Counted from the first letter of the stretch, positions 1 through 9,077 are shown. The stretch: DNA of 64,000 bases from Chitinophagales bacterium (GCA_019694975.1 JAIBAY010000002.1:509252-573251), one strand, 5' to 3'. The notes: generated by a model not told the origin, from the sequence alone. Numbers and translations are program-made.

Positions 1-997
1 CACCAATAGTAGTAGAGATAACCGTTCGCCCCTCTGCCATCGCCTCCAGGATTTTTACCCTGATGCCACTTCCGGAAAATAATGGCACTACCATGATGCT
101 TTTTGACTGGATAAAGGCACGCGAGTTTTCCACTTCTCCTACCATTTCTACGTTCTGATAACTCTTTTCAGGAAAATCGGGCGGAAAATTTCTGCCGGCA
201 ATAAAGAACCTTAGATCGGTAAACTGGCTCTGTACTTTGGGCCAGACCTTATCCAAAAACCATTCGATCCCTTCGCGGTTCGGCAGCCAATCCATAGAAC
301 CGATATAGCAAACAGAAGGTGCCAGATCCACATCTGATGATTCAGGAACATCACCATTCAGATTCATGCCTACCTGACTCGTGTGTATCGGTAACTTGCA
401 TCCTAACTCCACAAACCTGGCTGCATCCACATCAGAAATCGGCACCAGTGCATCACAGGAATTGAGGTGATATATTTCAAACTCTTTCATCCTTGCTGCA
501 AGTGACTGCAGGTACCATTTCTTCGCGCCCGGCTTGGCGATTTTTGAATTACGCTCCCAGATGAGATGCTCAATATTGTGCGCACGCAAGACAATTTTCG
601 CTTTGGAGAATTTGCGTACCGACAGCAGGTAGGGAAGCAGGTAGAGGCCCTCCAGCTGTACGATGTCAAAATCATTTTCCCGAAGTATAGCGGAAAGCAA
701 CCGCTCAAAGTCGGGAGACACAAACCGCTGAATATTGTATGAATCGCCAGTAAAAAGCGTGCGGAGTGCATCCCACCAGTTCACATCAGTGTCCAGTAAT
801 ACCGAATGAAAGTCTGCTAATTCCTGATTTTCAACAGGCAATTCATCAGGAGGGAAAAAATGCTTTTTCGTATTGATCGCCGCTACGGTTACCTTCTGAC
901 CGGCCTCGTAGAAGCCGCGTGTCAGCTGATGTATGGCAATCACTTCTCCGTCTCTCAGCGGATATGGAAATTTTTTACAAACCTGTAGAATGCGCAA
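1..997 (-). CDS. GT4-like glycosyltransferase, 3' end beyond window
   Basis: Reading the minus strand from a TTG at 997 gives an open frame to the window edge, about 332 residues, beginning LRILQVCKKFPYPLRDGE. This opening, with a later AHNIEHLIWER stretch, a YIGSMDWLPNREG segment and PLFSGSGIRVKILEAMAEG near the edge, fits a family-4 (GT-B fold) sugar transferase. The last segment is the donor-nucleotide-binding part with its E-x7-E region just starting. It should act at the cytoplasmic membrane in polysaccharide or glycoprotein synthesis; donor and acceptor cannot be told. An in-frame stop lies eight codons upstream of the TTG and no ATG precedes the conserved start, so TTG initiation is inferred. 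The C-terminus is missing. Confidence 0.85.
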   Translation of the reverse strand, partial: MRILQVCKKFPYPLRDGEVIAIHQLTRGFYEAGQKVTVAAINTKKHFFPPDELPVENQELADFHSVLLDTDVNWWDALRTLFTGDSYNIQRFVSPDFERLLSAILRENDFDIVQLEGLYLLPYLLSVRKFSKAKIVLRAHNIEHLIWERNSKIAKPGAKKWYLQSLAARMKEFEIYHLNSCDALVPISDVDAARFVELGCKLPIHTSQVGMNLNGDVPESSDVDLAPSVCYIGSMDWLPNREGIEWFLDKVWPKVQSQFTDLRFFIAGRNFPPDFPEKSYQNVEMVGEVENSRAFIQSKSIMVVPLFSGSGIRVKILEAMAEGRTVISTTIG

Positions 998-1558
998 GCA
1001 GGAAAATTTTTTGAAGGTGCAAAGTTAAATTTTGCCGCCATCATTTCTATTGTGATTTGCCAAAGATGATTGATAATGATAATTGCTTCGTCAATATCAC
1101 CTGATAAATAAATGTCGCCGGATCAGACGTATTGATAACAGCCGCGAACTATCCGTTGATGGTGACTGAAAGGTTCTTGAGAATCTATAGCAGCATGCTA
1201 CTTGACAACCTTCTGCATAAAGCCGGTGAATTAAAAAGTGATTCCCCTGTTTATGGATCCGGCATAACAGATCTTTGTGAAAAAGCTTGTTTCAGCAGTA
1301 CATCTAAGCAAATTTTATCCACATTTCATCACCGTCAAATAGGCACCTGATAACGTGCAGCGCAAGGCATCCAAACTTGCCGGATACTCACATTTTTAAT
1401 AATGCTAAGCTATTATTCCCTATGTAAATGGCATTTAGCAAAAACATATAGCATGCCCCATTTCTCCGGATCATAATTTACAAATGCTCCTTGGCATCTC
1501 AGGCTAATCCGTTGGGACAACAATAATGTGGATAACCCAATTATCCATTGATTTGGCA
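998..1558. other. Intergenic region without a convincing gene
   Basis: About 560 bp lie between the divergent glycosyltransferase and SBBP-protein genes. Only a 72-residue open frame with a TTG start (1132-1350, plus) is present, without family resemblance. The region is AT-rich and holds the upstream control sequences of both genes. No RNA gene was recognised. Confidence 0.5.
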
Positions 1559-1590
1559 TTGGCGGCAAAGGCCTGAATCCGTTATATTTG
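1559..1590 (+). promoter_or_regulatory. Bacteroidota-type promoter of the SBBP protein gene
   Basis: A TTG at 1559-1561 is followed after 21 bases by TATATTTG at 1583-1590, matching the TAnnTTTG -7 element used by the Bacteroidota primary sigma factor. It sits 24 bases before the ATG at 1615. It overlaps the TTG at 1588, so that upstream TTG cannot be the translation start. Confidence 0.6.
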
Positions 1591-1614
1591 AAAGAGAAAA
1601 ACACCCCATTTTCA

Positions 1615-3306
1615 ATGATAAAATCTACAAACTTATTCATGCTGCGGATCCTCGTATTATTTACCGTGTGTCTTTTCCATTTTGAGCAGTCCGCCTCTGC
1701 ACAGGCTTTTGTATGGGTTAAGTCTTTTGGGGGAGCCGAGAAAGACAAAGGAAAGGATTTGGGAATCGATCAATATGGTAACCAGTTCATTACCGGTTTC
1801 TTTCAGAACCATATGAGCATGGGCAACATTGATCTTTATTCAGTGGGTGGCGAAACCGATGAAGATATTTTTGTTTCAAAAATGGATGTAGACGGCAATC
1901 CGCTCTGGGGTCACAGTTTCGGCAGCGGAGTAGATCTGAGCAATGACCTGCCATTCGGCCTGAATGTGAATGAAAATGGTTTCTGTGCATTAACCGGCAA
2001 GTGTTACGGATATGTGAAAATGGATAATGGTGATTCGTTGGCGGGAACAGGGCAGGAAGACATGTGGCTCATCACTTACGATCCGGACGGTAACCTCAAT
2101 TGGGCAAAAATTGGCGGTGGCGCAAGCGACGATATGGGAAGTTCAGTTTATATTGACAACAACCAGAATGTTTATTGCACCGGCAACTTCAGCGGTGACC
2201 TGAATTTGTATGGCGACAGCATGTTGTCAGTTCCTTATGAGCAAAGTATTTTCTGCGCAAAGTATGACTGGGATGGTAGCCTTGGTTGGATTTACACATT
2301 CACTGCTGATGGCGGTATTCATGTATATGATATGATTGTTGATCATTCCGGGAATATTTACATGACGGGCAGCTACCGGCACACGGTCAGCTTCGGAGAC
2401 TATGAGTTTACTTCCCTGGGTGATGGTGATGGATATATCGTGAAGATTTCACCGGCCGGTGAAGTTTTATGGGCCACCTCTTTCGGCTCCGATATTCCGT
2501 ACAGTGATGAAGCAGGTGCCACACTCTCACTGGATGAAGCGGGCAATTGTTATGTTGCCAGCGTCTTTGCCGGTAATTGTTATTTCAGCGGCGGGCAGAT
2601 CAATACAAACAGCTTGAAGAATGTGCTGGTTGCTTCCTATGATGTGGATGGTAACTTTTTATGGGCTAATGCCATTAAAGGCGGTGCCGGTGCGAAATTC
2701 AGTCCTGTAACACTCTCGATCTGTGTTGAAGAAAATGTATTGGTCAGCGGCATCTTTACAGGAGTTGACACTGTTGGTGATGTCATCCTGGAACCATATA
2801 CGAATACGGATTCAGCTGACGCGTTTATCGTATCCTTTAATCCGCTCGGCAGTCTTAACTGGGCAATACATGTTGGAGGTGACGGAAATGACGGCGCATT
2901 TGGTATTGATGGAAATGGTACTGCATGGGCGTATGCAACAGGCAACTTCAGAAACACTGCACAGTTTGGACCGAACACCCTCAACTCAAACGGCGTATCG
3001 GATATGTGGATTGCAAAATTTCAGAAGAATACCATGACGGCTTCCAGTACCTATATTCCTCCGGTTGCATCCTTTCAGACTTATCCGAATCCGTTCAGAA
3101 ATCAATTTACGATCAGTTTCCCCAAGAATACAACAGACGTAACGATCTTCAACAAATTCGGACAAGTGATATTTCACCAATCAGTATTGTCGGAAGACAG
3201 GCAGATTGACGTTGATTTACGTTTGCCTGCTGCAGGCATTTACACGGTTCAGCTAAAAGGTGAATACGGTGTATCCACTCAACTGGTGGAGAAGCAGGCT
3301 TATTAA
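1615..3306 (+). CDS. SBBP-repeat secreted protein with type IX sorting domain
   Basis: Encodes 563 residues. A signal peptide (about residues 1-29, ending SASA before QAF) is followed by six or more repeats of about 50-70 residues with the pattern W-x-x-x-G-G, D-x-x-G-N, Y-x-T-G-x-F. These are the SBBP beta-propeller repeats found in secreted Bacteroidota proteins. The last 75 or so residues (from YPNPFRNQFTISF) form a type A C-terminal sorting domain, so the protein should cross the outer membrane by the type IX system and be attached to or released from the surface. The ATG at 1615 is preferred over the in-frame TTG at 1588 because the latter lies in the promoter. The gene stands alone and converges with the photolyase gene. 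Ligand and role are unknown. Confidence 0.88.
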   Translation: MIKSTNLFMLRILVLFTVCLFHFEQSASAQAFVWVKSFGGAEKDKGKDLGIDQYGNQFITGFFQNHMSMGNIDLYSVGGETDEDIFVSKMDVDGNPLWGHSFGSGVDLSNDLPFGLNVNENGFCALTGKCYGYVKMDNGDSLAGTGQEDMWLITYDPDGNLNWAKIGGGASDDMGSSVYIDNNQNVYCTGNFSGDLNLYGDSMLSVPYEQSIFCAKYDWDGSLGWIYTFTADGGIHVYDMIVDHSGNIYMTGSYRHTVSFGDYEFTSLGDGDGYIVKISPAGEVLWATSFGSDIPYSDEAGATLSLDEAGNCYVASVFAGNCYFSGGQINTNSLKNVLVASYDVDGNFLWANAIKGGAGAKFSPVTLSICVEENVLVSGIFTGVDTVGDVILEPYTNTDSADAFIVSFNPLGSLNWAIHVGGDGNDGAFGIDGNGTAWAYATGNFRNTAQFGPNTLNSNGVSDMWIAKFQKNTMTASSTYIPPVASFQTYPNPFRNQFTISFPKNTTDVTIFNKFGQVIFHQSVLSEDRQIDVDLRLPAAGIYTVQLKGEYGVSTQLVEKQAY

Positions 3307-3394
3307 TGCTATTCGCAGCTTTTTATTTCCTGGCTTAACATTAAGAAATTCAAGTGCGGTCAACATACAACTTGCATTTGATCATCTTACCCGG

Positions 3395-4705
3395 CTATTG
3401 GCGTAATGCTTTTTGATACGCCTTCAATGTTCGGTCGCGTGCTGCCTTATGATCAATAATCGGATCAGGATAGCCGGCGGTGAGTAACTCAGGCACCCAC
3501 CGTCTGATGTAGTTACGATCAGGGTCAAATTTGTCAGCTTGTGTGGCGGGATTGAATATCCTGAAATATGGCGCCGCATCTACTCCCGTACCTGCTGCCC
3601 ATTGCCAGCCTCCGTTATTAGAAGCAAGGTCAAAGTCGAGCAGTTTATTCGCAAACCAGGCAGCCCCCCATCGCCAGTCGATCAACAGATCTTTCGTAAG
3701 AAAGCTGGCTACGATCATTCGTACCCTGTTGTGCATATAGCCTGTTGCATTTAATTCGCGCATACCGGCGTCCACAATAGGAAACCCGGTTTCACCTTTG
3801 CACCATTTGCCGAATTCATCAATATCATTTCTCCATTCAATCAAATCATACTCCGGCCTGAATGACCGTTCGGTTACATGCGGAAAATGCCAGAGTATCA
3901 TCTGGTAGAACTCGCGCCAGATCAGCTCGTTTAAAAACTTTTCATTGAGCAACTTTGCACGCCGTGTCAGATCTCTGACACTGACTGTCCCAAAACGCAG
4001 ATGCACACTTATCCGTGAAGTGCCATTGAGGCCGGGATAATCGCGTGTTGCATGATAATTCGCTATCAGTTCATCTGTAACTGACATGGCCGGGAATTGC
4101 GCATCCGTGCGGCAGAATCCCATTTGTTGCAATGAAGGGATTGTAACGGGCGCGATCCTGCACAAACGGCTGAAGTATTTTTCAACAGGATAGCTTTTAA
4201 GGTAAAAACTGTTCAGTTTATCTTTCCATCTTTTGCTGTAGGGTGTCCAGACTGTATAAGGCGATCCTTCATCCTTTACCACTTCATCCTTTTCAAAAAT
4301 AACCTGGTCCTTGAAAGTATGAAGCGGTATTCCATGCTCAGCCAGCAGCAACCTGATCTCTTCATCACGCTTGATAGCATACGGCTCATAGTCATGATTG
4401 GTGTAAACAGCTATGATATCAAACTCCTGCAGCAGGTTTTGCCATACCGCCAAAGGAAATCCATGCCGGACAATCAGCGAACTGCCCGCCTTCACCAAAT
4501 CATCCTGGACAGACAGTAAAGCCTCATGAATAAAATGCACCCTTTTATCCTGCTTATCCGTCAACTGATCCAGGATTTCCCTGTCAAAAATAAAAACAGG
4601 TAACACACTGTTCCCGGAAATCAAAGCATGATACAGTGCTGCATTATCATGCAGGCGCAGATCCCTTCTAAACCAGCAGACAGAAACTTTTTGACGTTGT
4701 TGCAT
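3395..4705 (-). CDS. phr: Cryptochrome/DNA photolyase family protein
   Basis: A 436-residue protein of the photolyase/cryptochrome class. The N-terminal Rossmann-like domain starts with CWFRRDLRLHDNAAL (about residues 10-24). The C-terminal FAD-binding helical domain carries WREFYQMILWHFP, the GMRELNATGYMHNR segment and NNGGWQWAAGTG at about 363-374, with tryptophans placed for electron transfer to FAD. The expected reaction is light-driven repair of cyclobutane pyrimidine dimers. The length is at the short end for class I CPD photolyases. Whether it repairs CPDs or is a cryptochrome-like sensor cannot be settled by reading. ATG start at 4705. The aminotransferase gene lies 36 bases upstream on the same strand and may be co-transcribed. 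Confidence 0.92.
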   Translation of the reverse strand: MQQRQKVSVCWFRRDLRLHDNAALYHALISGNSVLPVFIFDREILDQLTDKQDKRVHFIHEALLSVQDDLVKAGSSLIVRHGFPLAVWQNLLQEFDIIAVYTNHDYEPYAIKRDEEIRLLLAEHGIPLHTFKDQVIFEKDEVVKDEGSPYTVWTPYSKRWKDKLNSFYLKSYPVEKYFSRLCRIAPVTIPSLQQMGFCRTDAQFPAMSVTDELIANYHATRDYPGLNGTSRISVHLRFGTVSVRDLTRRAKLLNEKFLNELIWREFYQMILWHFPHVTERSFRPEYDLIEWRNDIDEFGKWCKGETGFPIVDAGMRELNATGYMHNRVRMIVASFLTKDLLIDWRWGAAWFANKLLDFDLASNNGGWQWAAGTGVDAAPYFRIFNPATQADKFDPDRNYIRRWVPELLTAGYPDPIIDHKAARDRTLKAYQKALRQ

Positions 4706-4741
4706 TATTTCTAATTTCCACTATTACGGAACGGTGCAGGA

Positions 4742-5587
4742 TTACTTCCGTAAAAATCCGAATAACAATTCGGCGATCTCTTTTGTTTTGCGGGTACCGA
4801 ATATGTTACCTGCATATCTGGTTACAGGCCTGATGCCGCGACCAACATTCGAGAGGAATATTTCATCTGCGTCGGATAAAACCGTTGGCGTCACGGATTT
4901 CTCTATGCAGTCAATCTTATTTTCCTTCAGTAACTGCAACAATTGCCTTCGCATAATCCCAACTACGCCACCATCTGATACCGGAGTCGTATGCACCACT
5001 TCGCTTTTTATCCAGAATATGTTGGAGGAAATTGCATCCGCAATGTTGCCGGATGAATTCAACAAAAGGCAATCATCTGTTTGTTGTTCCTTCCGATAGA
5101 TTCCTGCCATAACATAAGGCAGCGCATTCATTGTTTTATATGCGGAAACAATTGAATAATCCTTGGGAATACCGCGGAAAATGCCCAATTGAAAATCATC
5201 GGCCATCCAGGCATACATTTGAGTTAACTCAGTTACCTGGATAAAATACGAAGGCTCATGAGATACTGGTTCGTAGAGTCCCTGCCCGCTTCTGAAAACA
5301 CTTATGCGTACACGGGCGTTTGAACCTGTTTGTTCCATGCGTGCTAAGTCCACGATTTGCTTATGAAAGAAGAATGCATCAAAATGTTGCGGCACATTCA
5401 TCTGCAATGCCTTCATTCCTTGTGTCATCCGTTCGAGGTGATCATTATAGAAAAGCACTTCACCATCGTGCATCCGGATGCTCTCAAACAGGCCGTCGCC
5501 ATAACAGATGGCCCGATTGAGCGGGAAAACAGCATCTCCTGCACGGTAGATGCGGCCATTATAGTTGATCCATTGATTCTCGCGCAT
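4742..5587 (-). CDS. Class IV (fold-type IV) PLP aminotransferase or aminodeoxychorismate lyase-like
   Basis: 281 residues from the ATG at 5587; a TTG 48 bases upstream is in frame but the conserved family start (WINYNGRIYRAGDAVF) begins right after the ATG. YGDGLFESIR at about 29-38 is typical of the fold-type IV family, and Lys151 in AYKTMNALP is the expected Schiff-base lysine. At the usual E-(G/A)-x-x-SNIF motif it reads IADAISSNIFW, so the glutamate near the PLP pyridine nitrogen appears to be aspartate (about residue 184). Branched-chain aminotransferase, D-amino acid aminotransferase and 4-amino-4-deoxychorismate lyase (PabC) are all possible; PabC-like is plausible from length but unproven. 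It lies upstream of the photolyase gene. Confidence 0.82.
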   Translation of the reverse strand: MRENQWINYNGRIYRAGDAVFPLNRAICYGDGLFESIRMHDGEVLFYNDHLERMTQGMKALQMNVPQHFDAFFFHKQIVDLARMEQTGSNARVRISVFRSGQGLYEPVSHEPSYFIQVTELTQMYAWMADDFQLGIFRGIPKDYSIVSAYKTMNALPYVMAGIYRKEQQTDDCLLLNSSGNIADAISSNIFWIKSEVVHTTPVSDGGVVGIMRRQLLQLLKENKIDCIEKSVTPTVLSDADEIFLSNVGRGIRPVTRYAGNIFGTRKTKEIAELLFGFLRK

Positions 5588-5683
5588 AGCCTTGTTACAG
5601 ATGGCCGAAAATGGCCGCTTCTCTTTTAATTTCAAGCATCATAAGCACGCTGATAATCTGTATTCCGCCAGCGAATATTTGTA

Positions 5684-6871
5684 TTAAGGTATAAAGAGTG
5701 AATCTCTGTCCTTATCGCTCATCCACGACAGGTAATAATCTTTGTCTTCAATAGCCACAGCCTCTTCTGTCATAAGCAGAGGATGGAAGGTGTCAATCAT
5801 AACAGCGAGTTCTCTTGTTTCCTTTGCCCCAATGCTTTTCTCCACGGTGCCGGGATGCGGACCATGCGGAATACCGCCCGGATGCAGCGTAATCATTCCC
5901 CTGGTCACCTTTTTACGGCTCATGAAGTCACCATCCACGTAATACAACACTTCGTCGGAATCAATGTTGCTGTGGTTATAGGGTGCCGGTATGGCATCAG
6001 GATGATAGTCGAATAATCTAGGTACAAAAGAACAAACCACATAGTTGCGGCCTTCAAATGTCTGATGAACGGGAGGCGGCTGATGAATTCGCCCTGTAAT
6101 CGGCTCGAAGTTGTGGATGGAAAAAGCCCAAGGATAGTTACATCCGTCCCACCCCACCACATCAAACGGATGATAGAGATAATGATACGGATACATCATG
6201 CCTGTCTTCCGGATATATATCAGGAAATCTCCCTTCTCATCATACGTTTGCAGGTTTACCGGCCCTTTAATATCGCGCTCGCAGTACGGAGCATGTTCAA
6301 GCAGCTGACCAACCTCATTCAGATATCTCTTTGGCGGAACAATCGGGCTGAATGACTCCATCACGAGCAGGCGGTTATTTGCATCATTAAAATAAATCTG
6401 ATACACTGTTCCGCGCGGGATGATGAGATAATCGCCATATTCAAAATCAATGTTACCATACATGGTTTTCAAGGTACCAGAACCTTCATGCACGAAAATC
6501 ATTTCATCGGCGTCGGCATTCTTGATAAAATAGGAATCAGTTGACTTTTCAGGAGCTGCCAGTGCAATGTGCACATCCTTATTTGCCAGCACATACTTCC
6601 TGCTCTTCAGAAAGTCGCTCTCCCGCTGAATATTAAACCCCTGAAAGCTGCGGTGCAACATTTGTTTAGGTGCCAGCAGTTTCGGTTCAACAGCGTATGG
6701 TTCATCAACCGACTTTATGATTGTTGGCGGATAATGATGGTATAAAATGGAATAGGTACTGGCAAATCCTTCGGTAGAGAACAACTGTTCAGCATATAAT
6801 TCACCATTGGGTTTACGGAATTGTGTGTGCCGTTTGGGAGGCACCTGACCAAGTTTATGATAGTGAGGCAT
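5684..6871 (-). CDS. hmgA: Homogentisate 1,2-dioxygenase family protein
   Basis: A 395-residue cupin-fold protein resembling homogentisate 1,2-dioxygenase along its length, with the tract PFDVVGWDGCNYPWAFSIHN, then PAPYNHSNIDSDE and HPGGIPHGPHPG. The last two carry the expected iron-ligand histidines and glutamate. The enzyme opens the homogentisate ring to maleylacetoacetate in tyrosine and phenylalanine breakdown in the cytoplasm. The spacing between the first ligand His and the Glu looks one residue longer than in the human enzyme. No other tyrosine catabolic gene is adjacent, so it may be transcribed alone from the promoter just upstream. It is shorter than animal and proteobacterial forms, as is usual in Bacteroidota. 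ATG start at 6871. Confidence 0.88.
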   Translation of the reverse strand: MPHYHKLGQVPPKRHTQFRKPNGELYAEQLFSTEGFASTYSILYHHYPPTIIKSVDEPYAVEPKLLAPKQMLHRSFQGFNIQRESDFLKSRKYVLANKDVHIALAAPEKSTDSYFIKNADADEMIFVHEGSGTLKTMYGNIDFEYGDYLIIPRGTVYQIYFNDANNRLLVMESFSPIVPPKRYLNEVGQLLEHAPYCERDIKGPVNLQTYDEKGDFLIYIRKTGMMYPYHYLYHPFDVVGWDGCNYPWAFSIHNFEPITGRIHQPPPVHQTFEGRNYVVCSFVPRLFDYHPDAIPAPYNHSNIDSDEVLYYVDGDFMSRKKVTRGMITLHPGGIPHGPHPGTVEKSIGAKETRELAVMIDTFHPLLMTEEAVAIEDKDYYLSWMSDKDRDSLFIP

Positions 6872-6890
6872 AGATTAAATTTTGCAGCAT

Positions 6891-6919
6891 CAAAGGTAGA
6901 GATTGCCAGTCAGATTCAA
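6891..6919 (-). promoter_or_regulatory. Promoter of hmgA
   Basis: On the minus strand a TTG (6919-6917) is followed after 18 bases by TACCTTTG (6898-6891), matching TAnnTTTG. The element ends 19 bases before the hmgA ATG. Confidence 0.55.
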
Positions 6920-7093
6920 CATGATACCGCAGTAATAATTCACCCTGATTTCTGAAAGCATAATGCGGCGCGGATAACAAGATTGAACAGCGTTTTTGTG
7001 AAACAGGAATGCAGGATTATGGCCGACTGTCATTCGCCGTTGCATAAAAGGCTTAACTCCTTTTCCGGTATGACCATTTAAACTGATATAGTG

Positions 7094-7146
7094 CAGCCTG
7101 CTTTTCTATCAGCCGGCAAAACAGGAAGCCTGCCGGTCTCAGGCTG
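7094..7146. other. Nested inverted repeat downstream of arfB
   Basis: The arm CAGCCTG (7094-7100) pairs with CAGGCTG (7140-7146), and inside it CCGGCA (7113-7118) pairs with TGCCGG (7131-7136). It begins 17 bases beyond the arfB stop. No T-run follows on either strand, so it is not a classical terminator; it could stabilise the 3' end of the arfB transcript. Confidence 0.4.
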
Positions 7147-7163
7147 TCCGGAACAGTAAATTA

Positions 7164-7571
7164 TCAATCACCGAATCTGTTTCCCCGAAGACGTTTCTTT
7201 TCCGCCTTTTTCCGCTTTGATTCAAGCCGCTTCACATTTGCAACAGGCGGCGGATTCGATTTAATGCGGACCTTTTTCCTTTCCAGCGACTTTTTTATCA
7301 GCGCATCAAATTTGGCTGTGGCAATTTTCCTGTTGCTGATCTGTGACCTGCTTTCCTGTGATTCAATGATGAGCCATCCGTCTTTACTGATCTTATTAGC
7401 CAGCTTCTCATTCAGCAGTCTCTTTTGCGCATCGTTTAACAAGGCAGAACCACTTACATGGAAATAAAGCTCCACTTTCGAAGAAACTTTATTCACGTGC
7501 TGGCCCCCGCTGCCACTGCTTCTGACCGCTTTAAAAATCAATTCAGGATGAAGAGTACCGGTATCGAACAT
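7164..7571 (-). CDS. arfB: ArfB/YaeJ-type peptidyl-tRNA hydrolase (ribosome rescue)
   Basis: 135 residues from the ATG at 7571. The open frame extends further upstream, but only into the neighbouring gene and terminator, so MFDTGTLHPE is the natural start. The release-factor catalytic core is present with the GGQ motif at 22-24 (GSGGQHVNK). A basic C-terminal tail (KRLESKRKKAEKKRL) is of the kind that inserts into the empty mRNA channel. ArfB hydrolyses peptidyl-tRNA on ribosomes stalled at mRNA ends. There is no codon-recognition domain, which separates it from RF1/RF2. It is preceded on the same strand by a terminator (7584-7618), so it probably has its own promoter or relies on readthrough. 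Confidence 0.9.
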   Translation of the reverse strand: MFDTGTLHPELIFKAVRSSGSGGQHVNKVSSKVELYFHVSGSALLNDAQKRLLNEKLANKISKDGWLIIESQESRSQISNRKIATAKFDALIKKSLERKKVRIKSNPPPVANVKRLESKRKKAEKKRLRGNRFGD

Positions 7572-7583
7572 AACAGGCAAAAG

Positions 7584-7618
7584 AAATAAAAAACCTGCCT
7601 GTTGATGAACGGGCAGGT
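7584..7618 (-). terminator. Rho-independent terminator after the 7.6-8.7 kb secreted-protein gene
   Basis: Minus-strand stem ACCTGCC...GGCAGGT (7618-7612 with 7599-7593), extended by four inner pairs around a GATG-type loop, then a T-rich run. It lies 20 bases after the stop at 7639 and 13 bases before the arfB ATG. Confidence 0.75.
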
Positions 7619-7638
7619 GCATTTTACGAAAAGGTGAA

Positions 7639-8664
7639 TTACTCTTTAATGAACGCTTTGGCAGCAACTTGTCTTCCGTTAACGTCCAGTTTGATGTGAT
7701 ACAAGCCACTTTCCAAATCGCCCATGTCAAGCGCTTGCCGGAAGAGCCCGGGGCTTACTGCATAATCATCCAATACCTTAACGGTCTGTCCTGCAACATT
7801 GCAGATACTCAAACGGGCTGAGCCCTGCTGAGTAAGTGTTGCAGTAAACTGTAAATAGTCATGCGTAGGATTAGGGAAGAGCTGAATGTCTGCCACTTGG
7901 TCTGTTAACAACCCTGCTGAAACCACTTCCGGCCAATAAGAAACAGATTTTTCATGCACAGTATTACCGGCAGAGGTAACCGCTATTTCAGAAATACTGA
8001 GCAAGGCATTCTTGTTACCCGGCATCATCCAGTAATAAGTTGTAATGACGGTAGTGGTGGTGATATTTATAGGACCAATCGATATCACATCGGATGTATT
8101 CTCTGTATATTTTATGCGTAATACGTCGTTAAATGTTTGCTGTGGCAGCACCAGTTTACCATAACCGTCCGCAAGGAACGTGACCGTGCCTGTCCGGTTA
8201 TTGGTAAATCCATTGAGCTCATACGTTGCCGCTAAATTGTCGGAAAATGATGTGTTATAGGTAAACGGGAATGAGACCACTTTCTGCGGATCACTATAGG
8301 CGGCAACGATGCCGGAAGCCGCAAAACCCAATTGCAAAAAATCGCTGCCGCTTATATCAAAATAACTGAAACTGCCACCGGCATCAATGGCAAGATCAGC
8401 AGTGGGAAAAGAACTGGCATAGGTCGTACCTGATGCTGCGACTACACTTTGAGAATATTGGGATCCACTTGCTGTGAGATTGGAGAAACCCCAGGTCTGA
8501 TTGGCACCGGCCGGACCCTCATTTATTCCGGCAGTGTCTGCATTTTGCATGGTCAACACATCGCCGGCAGCGTACATATTTGCACTTGTTATGGTTGGCT
8601 GAGCTTTTAAATACAAGGCGGACAACAAGGTAAAGGCTATTGAAGTAAAGATTTTCAATTTCAT
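7639..8664 (-). CDS. Secreted protein with type IX C-terminal sorting domain
   Basis: 341 residues. The signal peptide covers about 1-21 (MKLKIFTSIAF...LKAQ). The central 230 residues are rich in Ser, Thr, Asn and Gly and contain a GANQTWGFSNL segment. The last 80 residues (from LFPNPTHDYLQF) form a type A sorting domain ending in GLYHIKLDVNGRQVAAKAFIKE-like strands. It should be exported by the type IX system. The central region resembles the protein at 60357-61418 (GANTTWDFHQL in that one), so the two are probably distant paralogues of a Bacteroidota-specific secreted family. Function unknown. ATG start at 8664; a strong terminator follows. Confidence 0.85.
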   Translation of the reverse strand: MKLKIFTSIAFTLLSALYLKAQPTITSANMYAAGDVLTMQNADTAGINEGPAGANQTWGFSNLTASGSQYSQSVVAASGTTYASSFPTADLAIDAGGSFSYFDISGSDFLQLGFAASGIVAAYSDPQKVVSFPFTYNTSFSDNLAATYELNGFTNNRTGTVTFLADGYGKLVLPQQTFNDVLRIKYTENTSDVISIGPINITTTTVITTYYWMMPGNKNALLSISEIAVTSAGNTVHEKSVSYWPEVVSAGLLTDQVADIQLFPNPTHDYLQFTATLTQQGSARLSICNVAGQTVKVLDDYAVSPGLFRQALDMGDLESGLYHIKLDVNGRQVAAKAFIKE

Positions 8665-9077
8665 ATACAGGTTGTTTTAAAGGGTGAAATGATCTATAAA
8701 ATTAAAATAGTAAGTGATTCCTTTCCGAATTAATTTCTAAATAATTTGTGAATGGTGGCTGCCAGCCTGATCCCGGAAGTCAATTTTTCAACTGGTATAT
8801 TTTTCCCATGCAATCGAAAGAAAATATTATAACAGATGCATTGTTTGATACCCGGAAACCAAATCAAATCCGGGGTCAACGTTGAATAGCGCCGTTCCGG
8901 ACCGCTCGGTTGGCTGATCTGCCCAACGGCTATTTACTTCCCTGAAAAACTGCGGTCTTTCATCGCGTTAGGAACCATTAAAGCGGGTGGCAATGCCGCA
9001 AGCGGCATCTCAGAAATAATAAGGGCAATTGGCATCCAGCATAAGACGGGAACAGGGTAGAATTTTCAGGTTGCTAT
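8665..9077. other. Intergenic region upstream of rplU with strong secondary structure
   Basis: About 410 bp between the divergent secreted-protein and rplU genes. The first half is AT-rich. The second half is GC-rich and has two inverted repeats: AATAGC(G)CCGTT (8885-8896) with AACGGCTATT (8925-8934), and ATGCCGC-AA-GCGGCAT (8993-9008). No open frame is convincing. It could hold a small structured RNA or the remains of a repeat element. Confidence 0.45.

Noticed and set aside
1132..1350. 72-residue plus-strand open frame in the first intergenic region
   Set aside because: TTG start, no family resemblance, no ribosome-binding or promoter signal, and residue make-up like translated non-coding DNA.
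1588..1614. Upstream TTG start for the SBBP protein
   Set aside because: The TTG is the end of the TATATTTG promoter box; the ATG at 1615 gives a proper signal peptide.
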